From positions 310,001-374,000 of the forward strand of contig JAMYHL010000028.1 in the NCBI GenBank assembly GCA_025531455.1: a DNA stretch of 64,000 nucleotides. Direction: 5' to 3'. The position numbers and the translations under genes are program-made. Origin of the DNA: Apiotrichum sp. Y4204. Taxonomy: Eukaryota; Basidiomycota; Tremellomycetes; Trichosporonales; Trichosporonaceae. This document shows, in pieces, positions 1 through 9,385 of this stretch; position 1 is the first letter of the stretch, and each line of letters opens with the position of its first letter. The notes under the pieces were generated by a model. That model was not told the origin of the DNA, ran no database searches, and saw only the letters and a program-made list of their open reading frames with translations.

Positions 1-1221
1 TCAGCAGGCTGGCGTAAGTGGAGCACTCTACTCGAAAGCGCACTTTATGCTGAAAAAGGCGGCGCCGATAACATGCAGGCAGTACTGCTTGTCGCGCCAC
101 GGGCCGCGGAGGTCACGCCATGGCGGGGGCGCTCGCGGCGGCAGCCGCGACTTCATGAAGAGCACGCCGGGAAGCATGAGCGCAAAGTTGAAGCAGCCGA
201 CCGTGAGCATTGTGTCGCGGTAAGCTGGGCGATTAGGTCTGCTTTGATGTTCCGTTCGGTAACTACCACTCACAGAGCCTCCTGAAGATCTGCTCAAACA
301 TGATGGGATAGATGACGCCGCCGACGCCAGAGCCGCACACGATGATGCCGACCGCAAGGCCGCGCCGGCGCTCAAACCAGTGCGCGGCGACAGCCGCCGA
401 TGGCGCATAAATGAGCGTTGCGGAGATACCGAAGAGGATAAACGAGAGCATAAAGTGCCAGTACTTGTACGAAACTGGTGTGAGCTGCAGTTGTCACAAC
501 TACGCACATGCAAGGCCGACAAAGGATCCAAACGACGTGATCAGACACGACGTCACCAGCAGCTTGGGGCCATGGATGTCAAAGTAGCGCCCAGTGATCA
601 TCGCACCCCCGAACTCGATGAGCGCCTGGATCGAGCCGAGCCACCTGCCGTCAGCCATGCCGTTTCCACCACTCCACCACTCACGAGACCTCGGCCTTGG
701 CATAATCCTTCAGTTGGTTCGCGAGGAGGTACGCCTGCAGCTGCCCGTTCGCCGAAACTCCCGTCAGCACCATTTTGTTTCGGCTACTCACTCATCCCGA
801 AGACGCAGAACTGCTGGAAGAAGCACGCAAACACCACGAGCCACGCCTCGCGCCCTCCGTCTGGTGGCGGGCCGATTCCGTGCGGGTCATGCGTCGCCTC
901 ACACACTGGCGAGTGCGTATGTCCGTCGCTGTGGGCAGAGTGGGGATAGGAATGTGCCCGCTGGATAGGGCCCGCGGGAGATTGGGAGGGGAACGATTGC
1001 GAGGTGTGGAAACTCGCCGCCGCGCTATCCGCCCCATCCTCACCATCACCCCGCGCCGGCCGGTCATCACACAGTTCCTCGACATCGTGCGCCGGCTGCC
1101 CGAACGTGTGCTCGTGCCTCAAACTCCCGCTGCGCACGCTCCGTCCACTGCGCGCGCTGCGCGCGCTCTGACCCGTCCGCGAGCGTGTGAGCGGGAGCGG
1201 CGGGACGTCGTGCTCGTCCAT
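1..1221 (-). CDS. MFS monocarboxylate-type transporter (3' part outside window)
   Basis: Membrane transporter of the major facilitator superfamily, resembling the monocarboxylate transporter (SLC16/MCH) group. The start at 1221 gives a Ser/His-rich cytoplasmic N-terminus of about 120 residues. It is followed by a PPDGGREAWLVV segment, the acidic-Gly-Gly signature that precedes helix 1 in this group. Later exons carry W-L-G-S-I-Q-A-L-I-E-F and HWFERRRGLAVGI, the loop between helices 4 and 5. Checked joins are exon 1 at 792-1221, exon 2 at 685-757, and exon 3 beginning at 644. Further introns lie near 470-510 and 240-290. The last visible exon ends at 44 with a GTGCGC donor, and the window edge falls inside the next intron. 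About half of the protein is missing. Substrate cannot be told from sequence; fungal members are often not simple monocarboxylate carriers. Confidence 0.85.
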
Positions 1222-2670
1222 TGTATCGTGGGATCCTTCGTGTCGATCCGATCGCAAGATAAGATAGTGGCGACGCGGGACGAAAAAGCGATGCACACGA
1301 TTGCGGTCGGGAATAAAAGTGGGTGCTACAGAATGCGGAAAAGGAGAGTGCAAACAACAATAATGTTCCCCGACTCCACCCCCCCGTTTCATGCATCGAA
1401 CGAGACCGAAACTAGTGGTTCTCGTTGTGTGGTTACAACCCCGCGCGAGCGGCGAACTCGGCGCCGAAGTGAGCCGAAGATGCCGAAGTGGGCAGATAGA
1501 TGCCGAGGTGCCGAACACAAAAGACCGAGCCGAGTCCGAGTGGCGCGAGTGAGTGGCGAATGACAAGTGTGGCAGATGGCAGTATCTGGTTGTGCAATTG
1601 TGCAGCATGCAGCATGGCAGCATGTCAGCTTGAATCTGATCACGCGGACAATGCAGTTAAGCCGCTGGTGTCAACCTGGGAGTAGAAGGGAACAAAATCA
1701 AGCAGGACTCTGAGAAGCGGTGTATAAAGTCTCAAGAGCAGAGCTGCCTTTCTGTTCGGCAGTGCACCCGGTGCTCACTTGTACCTAGTAATGGCCAGGC
1801 AATCAGCAGTTTTCTGAATGGTTCAGCAACGCCTTATAAGCAATGCAGTGAAGATGCCTATCGCCGGAACCCTGCTGCCGCGTAGCGCCACCAGTGGTGC
1901 ACCCTACAGTAAGTAACGTCAGCTGAGCGTGTACTGTACTGAACAACGTTCTACAGCGCCGTGACAAGGTTGTAATGGATTCCCGTGCCAAGAAATTGCG
2001 GTATCCGCACGGAGGCCCCGCATTCAGCTCCAATCTCAACTATCAGACATTGCTGCACGGCGACAACCGTGATAAACAGATTACTTTTGGTCTGCTGACC
2101 GTCTGGATTCCTGAACCCTCCTGTCACGATCAGGCATAATTAAGCGGGACATGGTAACGCCCCACATTAGGTTCAGATCAGCAAGAGTCCCGTGCATACT
2201 CCAGAAGCATCATCCGAACAAAGAACGGCAGGCCTGAGCGACAAGGACACTTCGGCCAGACGTCAGCTGGAAACGGCCCTGTCGAGGCTTTTGCCGTAGA
2301 AGCTTAATAGGGGAGGATAATGAAACTTACAATGAAAGGCCCATTCCTAGCACGACCCACGGCCCCCCACTGGACCCACCGTCAAGACCCTCATCGTCGT
2401 CACGTTCCCTTGCTTCCGACCGCCGCCTCCTGCTTCTGACCGTTTTGGCCGTCTTCTTATGTCGCACTCCCGCACTGTTCTTGACGTTATCCTTTCGCGG
2501 ATTCTTCCCAGAATGACGCGGAAAGTGCGGACCGTCTCGGCGGAGCTGATTGTGGCTGTCTCCCTCTGTGGCGCGAAGAGCATCGAGTAATGGTCTTGTC
2601 AGTATAAATTCACGCCGAGAGAGCAACATCCCCCAACCACCCAACTTTACCCTCAGAACACCTCTTCCCA
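1222..2670. other. Intergenic, no gene seen
   Basis: Divergent spacer between the transporter (minus) and the first secreted-protein gene (plus). Only short open frames without introns, family motifs or coding-like third positions are present. It should hold both promoters. A TATA box for the plus gene lies at its right end. Confidence 0.6.
2603..2608 (+). promoter_or_regulatory. TATA box of secreted protein gene A
   Basis: TATAAA within AGTATAAATT, 63 nt before the ATG at 2671. It is followed by a pyrimidine/AC-rich leader typical of strongly expressed genes in this window. Confidence 0.55.
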
Positions 2671-3331
2671 ATGCGTCTTCTCGCTGCCATCGCCGCCGTC
2701 CTTGCCGCCGCACCAGCGGTGGCCCAAACCCCCAATCTCAGAATCACAAATGCGTACGGAGATATCCCAACAGTCTGCGAGTCCTGGACTATAAAGTGGG
2801 AGGGGAACACGATGCCCGTCAACATGTACGTGCCCGATAACCGTCTATGTTTCCCCCCCTAATCGCAGCTCGATCAAGTACGGGCCAATGGTCAGCTCCA
2901 ACCTCAACGAGCAGTACTATGAGCTGGCGCACAATGTCCCCGGCAACTCGTGGACGTGGGACAAGTTTCGCCTGCCATCGTACACCAATTTCCGCATCCA
3001 GGTTTACCAGGGTAACACACAAAACGGCCAATACGCGTCTGGCCTCGGATACGTCGCCCCCTACTACCGCTTTGGCACGTCAGAGTGCGTCAATGACCCG
3101 GGCGCCCCGCCTCCTCTCCCGACATACCCCCGACCCTCGAGCACATGTCCGTCAGCGCCCGAGTGCCCCCCTTGCCCGTCGTGCTCGCCTTGCTCGATAC
3201 AATGCCCGTCAGCGCCCCAATGCCCTCCTTGCCCGTCGTGCTCGCCTTGCTCGACACTGAACCCTACGGCTCCGCCTACGACGTGCACCACTCCGGCCAA
3301 GACAAAGACCAAGACGAAGAAGCATGATTAG
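2671..3331 (+). CDS. Secreted Cys-rich-tailed protein, paralogue A
   Basis: Predicted 205-residue secreted protein. Exon 1 is 2671-2825, the intron 2826-2868 (43 nt) and exon 2 2869-3331; the join reads V-N-I-S-I-K-Y-G. Residues 1-19 form a signal peptide (MRLLAAIAAVLAAAPAVAQ). Residues of about 20-130 resemble the small Ig-like secreted domains common in basidiomycetes, with a Cys near the start (PTVCESWTIKW) and one near the end (GTSECVND). The C-terminal part is Pro/Cys-rich. It has a duplicated 17-residue block containing CPPCPSCSPC, then a Thr/Pro stretch and a basic end, KTKTKTKKHD. No GPI signal follows, so it is probably released or wall-associated. The gene downstream at 4151 is a diverged tandem copy with the intron at the same position. 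Function unknown; a cell-surface role is inference. Confidence 0.8.
3154..3256 (+). repeat. In-gene 51-nt tandem duplication (Cys/Pro block)
   Basis: Two near-identical 51-nt units encode CPSAP(E/Q)CPPCPSCSPCS followed by a short variable join. The differences are a few substitutions, which implies a fairly recent duplication inside the coding region of paralogue A. Confidence 0.8.
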
Positions 3332-4150
3332 TCCGTGGCAATCAGGAAATAAGATCGAATGGACTCTGAAGGACTCTGAAGGACTCTGAAGGACTCTGAA
3401 GGACATTGAAATGGAATGTATACTTGAAGACTGTATTCGGTTGGCAGCGTCTGTTGCCCAGTCGGTGAGCGAGTGCGCTCGCTCACCCCTAGCGTGCATC
3501 TCTTTGCCTGCCATTCTAGCGCAAATAACCCGCATTGACATTCCTCTAACCGCATCTTTCCCCGGTACAAGCTCTTAAGCTCAGCTGTGCGCGGGATCTG
3601 TCGTTTATGGTCACATCTCCCGCGCTACAAAACATTGGAAGGATGGAGCCTTTTGCCGCCCGGAAGCAAGTCCAGACCAGAGTGAATCAAAGCTGGAGAT
3701 GCAGTTGTCACCGGACTCCGGCGGAACATTGACCATACTGAGTGACGGCCCCGTGGATGCCTTGGCCATATTGACGTCAGTAGTTAGACATGTGCACAAG
3801 CTTAAAAAACAAGCTTCTATCACTCCATTCCGCGAGCACCCACCACCTTTCGGGCCGAGATCACATGTCAAACGTCCCGCGCCCGGAGCCGTCGTCCATG
3901 GTCGCCACCCAATGACCTCCGTCTTGGGGCGGCGGGGGCCTCGTCGGCAGGTGACCTTCTCCTCCGGGGGTCGCTTGGTCGCTAGACATCACTCCCGAAG
4001 CCGCCGCGGAATCTGCTTGCCTCAGGAATGTCGCGGGCAACGATCACCGTGTGGAGAGTACGATGGGAGGGTTTTAACAGCACTCCCAAAAGCTGCAGTT
4101 CTCATTCTTTAGTTCTCACTCGTAGTACCCCATTTGTCCCACCAGCAACA
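3332..4150 (+). other. Spacer between secreted paralogues
   Basis: Contains the decamer repeat at 3361-3410 and otherwise no supported gene. It must contain the 3' end of paralogue A and the promoter of paralogue B. No clear TATA box is seen before 4151. Confidence 0.5.
3361..3410 (+). repeat. Decamer tandem repeat (ggactctgaa)
   Basis: Four perfect copies of ggactctgaa at 3361-3400, followed by one degenerate copy (ggacattgaa). It lies just after the stop of paralogue A, probably in its 3' untranslated region. Confidence 0.95.
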
Positions 4151-4737
4151 ATGCTCCTCCCCATCACCCTCCTCACCCTTCTGTGCTCGACGTTCGCGGC
4201 GTGCACGCCCGGCCCGCTCCGCATGGCCAACCAGTGGGGACGGAACCCCTCCGTGTGCAGCTCGTTTACGTTTGAATGGACCGGCGGCGAGGGCGTTCCC
4301 AAGGATGTGTAAGTGTGGAATGCAAAAACGAAAAAGAAGAAGACAAGGACAAAACAAAACGAAGACAAGAGAAAAAAAAAGAAAGAGAAAAAGAAGAAAA
4401 AAAAAAAAGAAGGAAAGAAAAGGGGAAAAAAGAGAAAACCAAATCGCTCCGTCTCACGCCCAGATACATAAACTACGGCCCCAACGTATGGTTCATACAT
4501 ACCGACCGCTTCGTCCTCGCCCGCAACATTACAGGCAACAGCGTGACCTGGAAGCCCGTCAATCTCCCGGGATACACGTGGTTTGACATTGTGGTCGTGC
4601 CCCAGACTGAGGGCAGCGGCGTGGGCAGCGCGGGCGGGCTCGGCGTGATTGTGCCCACGCGCCGGGGGAGCGACGAGTGTACCCGTGCGCCTGGGGCGCC
4701 TGGGGCCACCCCGCCGATTCCGGATGACCGGCAGTGA
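4151..4737 (+). CDS. Secreted protein, paralogue B
   Basis: Predicted 143-residue secreted protein, tandem paralogue of the gene at 2671. Exon 1 is 4151-4308, the intron 4309-4463 and exon 2 4464-4737; the join restores V-Y-I-N-Y-G, matching V-N-I-S-I-K-Y-G of copy A in position and phase. The signal peptide is MLLPITLLTLLCSTFAA. Shared features are N-x-W/Y-G-x-x-P-x-V-C, the aromatic F-E-W, N-V/I-x-G-N-S-W/V-T-W, L-P-x-Y-T and G-x-x-E-C at the end of the domain. It lacks the Cys/Pro repeats and basic tail of copy A, ending instead in a short Gly/Ala/Pro stretch. Its intron is 155 nt against 43 nt in copy A and is filled by a purine-rich tract. Intron retention gives a stop two bases into the intron, so an unspliced message is truncated. 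Confidence 0.75.
4320..4440 (+). repeat. Purine-rich A/G tract inside intron
   Basis: About 120 nt made almost only of A and G (GAAAAAG-type units) within the intron of paralogue B. It accounts for nearly all of the extra length of this intron compared with paralogue A. Confidence 0.9.
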
Positions 4738-5051
4738 CACTGGTGTGGGACATTGAGGACAGTCGTTGATATTGTATCCCAAAATCGTAATGTGGTTAGG
4801 AAATCAGACGGGTTTGTGCAGTGTTATGCAGTGATCAGTAATGAAGTTTGGAAACGCCGCGCGACGGTAGAGGTACCCTCCACCGCTAGCACTCTTGAAT
4901 CAAAGTTAGCCGTTGAAGTAGGACATTTTTGCCTTCTCGCGCGTTAGAATTTGGAACTGAGATTGTACACCTGAGGCCCGACGTAAGCTACGCAAGCGAT
5001 CATCTGCATTAGCCTGGATCCCCTATCCACATTGAACTTGATACATGATTT
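4738..5051. other. Convergent 3' spacer
   Basis: About 310 nt between the stops of paralogue B and the cap-binding gene. No gene or repeat seen. Confidence 0.5.
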
Positions 5052-8000
5052 TTACTCCCTCGCGAGCGCGTCCGTCCAGATACCCCTAACGAGCGCCTCT
5101 GCGCGGGCCTCGACGCCGTCTCCCTCCTGGACGGGCGAGGCGAAGACGCTGGTTTCCACCGTTTCCGCCAGAGGCTCAATGTGGGCCGCGTAGCGGCGCA
5201 CAAACTCGCGCCACCAGCCGAAACGCGCGCGCATAGGCCACGCGCCGACCTCGCCGCTGTCGAGCAGCGCGAGCACGCCCTTGAGGCCCATACCTGCGCT
5301 GTCACCCTGTGTCCACGGGAGGAGCTGCGCCGCGAAGCGCTCGACCACAGCCACAACGACCTTCTCCAGGCGTGCGGTCTGTATGTCCAGCGACGCCTGG
5401 ACCTCGAGGCTCTCGCGGCTGCGCTCTACCTCCTCAATCTCCTCGCCCTCCAGCTCGCCGCTGTTCATGCGCTCCGCGGCGCGGCGGGCACGCGCGACCT
5501 CGTCGGCCTTGTCGACCGCGCGCAAGCGGCGGCGCACGGCCACGACACGGCCAACGACCTTGTCCAGCGTCATGCGCAGCAGGTCCCAGTTGTCGTAGTC
5601 TGTCCAGCCGTCGCCGGCCTCGTCGCCGCCGGCGCTGGTGCGGTCGTCAAAGAGCCACTGGACGACGTCGATCGGCTCCAGGACACCGTACTGGAGATAC
5701 TTGTCGATGGTCAGGAGGCGCATCTGGCTGGAGCGGCGCCAGAAGCTCTGGATCGCGTCGAGGAGGACGTGCTTGGAAGCGTGGTTGGGCGAGAGGTGGC
5801 GGAGGACGTCGAGGTAGCGCTCAGTGGCGTTCAGGAAGTGGCTGAACGACCGGGAACCAAGCTGCTGAATCGTCTCGACAGCCATCATGAGGACCGGAGC
5901 CGAGAGACCCTCAGTGTCGGACTTTGCGCCAGGGACATTCTCGAGGAACTCGAGGACCGCACCGGCGGGCATCTTTTGGCGCATCATGCGGAGCAGTTCT
6001 GTCGCCTCAGAGTGAAGCGCGTGCGACGCCGACTCGTACTCCCACACGGGGTCGGGTGCATCGGGCGAGACGACACCGGCGTCCTTGGCGAGCATTGGAT
6101 CCGGTAGGGTCTGGAGGATACGGTCATGGTACGCAAGACGGACCTCGAGCTCCACGACGTGGCGCATGAACGCGCGGCGTGGGTGGGCCGCGGGCAGCTC
6201 GATATCCGGGATCCACTCCTTCCACATCCACTGGAAGCCAAAGTTTGAGAGATGGACGGCAAACCACTCGGCTGTGCGGCGCGCGAGCTCAATGTCGAGG
6301 CCGTCCTCGCCGAGAAAGTTGAAGATTTTGCGCACGGCACGGCCGACGGGCGGCGCGACCGTGTTCGGGCTAAGCTTGCACAATTCGGTAATCACCGAGC
6401 CGTAGTAGATGAGCTTTTGGGGCGAGTGCGGGAGCGTGAGCATGGTAGCAAGGAGGGTGTTGATTACGAGTGACTCGAGCCAGTAGGTCGACTCTGAGCC
6501 CTCGGACTTGAACGTCCCGCCGGTGATGTAGCGCGGAAGCTCGAGGAGCAGGCGCGCCGCCTCCTTGCGGTTGACCTCGAAGATGGCGATCATGTCGAGG
6601 ACAAGGCTGCGCAGAGTCCAGCCAGTGACAGTGTTGCTGCGGGGCACAATGTCCTCGGCGAACAGCCGGAGACCACCCGTCTGGCCCTCGGACTCTTGCT
6701 CATTCTCCTCATCCGGGTCGTACATTTCCGGCGGCATGCTGACCGACGAGAGCACGTACGGGTCCGGGAAGGTGGAGCCGGCCTGGAGACTGTCCATCGC
6801 CTCGTCTGCGGGGCGGGGAAGCACCTCGGGCGATGCATAGTCGGCCGCGCGGAGTTCGTGCAGCGCTGCGAGCAGGTCGGAGAGCGACTGATGTCAGTTG
6901 ACAGTGGCATGCTACAACTCACATCCGCATACGGCTCGGGCTCCTCGCCCTCGACGAGGATGGGCGCAAGGGGGTTCTCGAGCGACCGGTTACCCCTGCG
7001 GCCGAGGACGAAGACCTCGATGCTACCGATAAGCGCCTCGACGTCCTCGGGGTACACGGCGGAGAGGACGGACGCGGACTGGGATCAGCACATACTTACC
7101 TTCTCAAGACTCACCCTGATGAGGCCCTCGCCAACAGCACGGACGGCGCGTTCGGAGCGGTCGCCGCCGCCACCGACCTCGTTCAGCACGGTCAGGAGGC
7201 CGCGATACACCTCGAGAATCGACTCGGGGTTGACGAGGCCTGCGGGGACAAGGAGCGAGAGGAACTGGAGCTGGAATGATTAGCAGGAAACCAAGACCAA
7301 AAACCCACAAGGAGACGGGCGGAGAGCCACTCGCGGCCCTCGACGGCGGAGCGGAACGCGCGCCCGAGGTCCTCGAGGATCTCACGGCCGCACTCGGGCT
7401 CGCTGTCGTCCGCCTTGCGCTTCTCGCCGGTCTGCGCCTCGTCCTCGGCGCCCTCTCCCTCAGCCTCGGCCGGCGCGCTCGCCGCAAGGTGGAGAAGGAG
7501 CACGACGTAGTGGTGGTGCTTGTGCGGTTCCTCCGTGACACTGTTGGGGTTAGGGACTCGGGCCCGAAGAGTAAAGTTGCAGCAGCAGTCTTTCCGTCCC
7601 CTGTCTAGCTCCCACTCACCCATAGCGGAACCCATCGAGCACGCCCTGCGCGCCCTCGCGCCACCCGCGACGGAGCACTCCCGCAAGCCGCGGCGCAGCC
7701 TGGATGGGGTTGAAGTCCTGGTGTAAGTAAGTCTACTTTCTGAGATCTGTATAGTCCTAGACCCCACCTCGTCATCGCCAAACTTGACGACCATCTTGCG
7801 CATGCGCACCGCCGTCGTCTCGGGCATCGTGCGCCCGCCGCCGCCGCGCCCGCCGGACCGCCCGCGGTCGTCTGCCGTCAGAACAATCTCGCAATCTCAT
7901 TCTCAAGAGGAACACTCACTCCGACGCCCGCGATGGCCCCCGCCGCCGCCGTATCCTCCTCCGCCTCCATATCCTCCGCCTCCGCCTCCCCCGGCATATC

Positions 8001-8085
8001 CCCCGCCGCCACCGTACCCCCCGCCAAACCCGCCTCCTCCGCCGCCGCCGCCGTATCCGCCGTATCCGCCGTTCTGGAAGCTCAT
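5052..8085 (-). CDS. CBC1: Nuclear cap-binding complex large subunit (CBP80/Cbc1)
   Basis: Large subunit of the nuclear cap-binding complex, which with CBP20 binds the m7G cap of RNA polymerase II transcripts and guides splicing, export and decay. The body is alpha-helical and MIF4G-like, with family segments such as NTLLATMLTLPHSPQ, YYGSVITELCKLSP and FNFLGEDGLD, and a helical C-terminus ending A-L-A-R-E. The ATG at 8085 begins a Gly-rich stretch (MSFQNGGYGGYGG). Exon 1 (7920-8085) joins exon 2 (7768-7871) as G-H-R-G-R-R-N-D-R-G, and exon 3 is 7620-7717. Exon 4 starts at 7540, and about eight exons are seen in all. The Gly/Arg-rich N-terminus is unusual. A shorter form could start at the Met of MPETTAVRM in exon 2. 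It shares a 240-bp promoter with the HIT gene. Confidence 0.9.
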
Positions 8086-8325
8086 CGTGATGGATGTGTG
8101 GATGAGCAAATGTCGAGATGTGGATACGAGTTCAAGTGGGTGTGCGGGAGCAAAATTAGTGCTTGGTGGTGGACTGGTGGATTTTTGTGGCTTTTTTCTT
8201 GTTTTGTTTGCGACACACACTGTGGAGAGAGATCTGCCGGTGGAGGTCGAGCCAAGAAAATCGACATCGAGCACCTCACATATCTTCTCCCATCGCACAC
8301 CTCCCACCCGCACACCTCCATCTCG
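8086..8325. promoter_or_regulatory. Bidirectional promoter CBC1 / HIT protein
   Basis: 240 bp separate the start codons of the cap-binding gene (minus) and the HIT zinc-finger gene (plus), so both must initiate here. No TATA box is seen in either direction. Confidence 0.6.
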
Positions 8326-9173
8326 ATGGCCCCAAAACAGCCTCCGCCGTGCGCATGCGGCGCACCCTCAAAGTACCGCTGCGCGGCCTGCCCCGCGCGA
8401 TAGTGCGTTCCGAGCCACCGCTGACGGAGCTGACGAACAGCTGCTCGGTGCCGTGCTATCGGAAACACAAGGGTGCGTCCGCGCGGAGATGGATGCGCTG
8501 ACGACAGAGACGTGTCCCGGAACTGGAAAGGAAGAGCCGGCGCCGACTCTCGAGTTTAAAGAATCAGCAGGATCAAAAATCGCGGAATCACCAGAATCAC
8601 CAAAAGCAGAATCCACACCAACAGCACCACCCCCCCTCCGCGCGCTCACCTCGCTCCGCTGGCCGCCCGAGCCCGACGCAAGCGTGTTCATGGACCCGCT
8701 GAAGCGCGACGACCCAAAGCCGCTTCGCAATGTAGAGCTGGAGCGCGTCGGTACGTAATGAGCTATATCTCCTCCTGACGGCAGCCACCTCGGCGCCCCT
8801 GCGCGCACTCCTCGCCGAGCCGCAACTCGTACGCGTGCTCACTGCTCTGGACGGGCTGCCCCAGAACGCGCGGCACGGCGCGCTTGCCCGCGTCCTGGGA
8901 GTCGACAGCGCCAGCCTTGCCAAGCCTGCCGCTGCGGCGCTCATGGACCGCAGCGGGTCGCCGCCGCCGCTCGGGGAGCTGCTTGGTGCAAAGGAGCAGG
9001 AGAGAGACGACTGGGGAGCAGAGGGGTGGTATCTCGGACAGGGGTCCGAGCGCGTGTGGGTCGGCGCCGAGGAGCGCCGCCTCATGCGTATCTGGGCGGG
9101 CGCGGTCGTCGGCGCCATTGACGGCGACGGCGACGGCAGCTGGGGCGAGGGCGGCCTCGAGTGGGAAGTGTAA
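8326..9173 (+). CDS. HIT-type zinc-finger protein, ZNHIT3/Hit1-like
   Basis: Predicted 246-residue protein with an N-terminal HIT zinc finger. Exons are 8326-8402, 8441-8472, 8508-8750 and 8785-9173; all joins keep frame. The finger reads C-A-C-G then C-A-A-C, Y-C-S-V-P-C and Y-R-K-H-K, giving the Cys/His ligands of the family. A second conserved block after the third intron (LRALLAEPQLVRVL-T-A-L-D) resembles the C-terminal helix region of ZNHIT3/yeast Hit1, which helps assemble box C/D snoRNPs. The assignment to ZNHIT3 rather than another HIT protein rests on that block and on overall size. The finger itself is interrupted by two introns of 38 and 35 nt. It is divergent from CBC1 and convergent with the kinesin gene (212-bp gap). 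Confidence 0.8.
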
Positions 9174-9385
9174 TACTGTAGGCATATATCAATTCATGAC
9201 GGGGCCATGCGTCTATCGATGTACAAGTTGTGTCCGCTGGTATCGGGCTACAGCAGCGGCCGGCGGCTGCGCAGGCGGAGCGTGGGCCCCGCCCCACGCG
9301 CATGTCGCCGCGGGGCCGCAGCTCTGGCAGTGCGGGAAATTAGGACTAAAACTCCGGGCGGGTATGAGCCGAGCACTGCTGGCGT

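Noticed and set aside
7903..8313. Gly-rich minus frame as a separate RNA-binding gene
   Set aside because: It splices in frame (G-R-R-N-D-R-G) to the cap-binding subunit, so it is treated as that gene's first exon.
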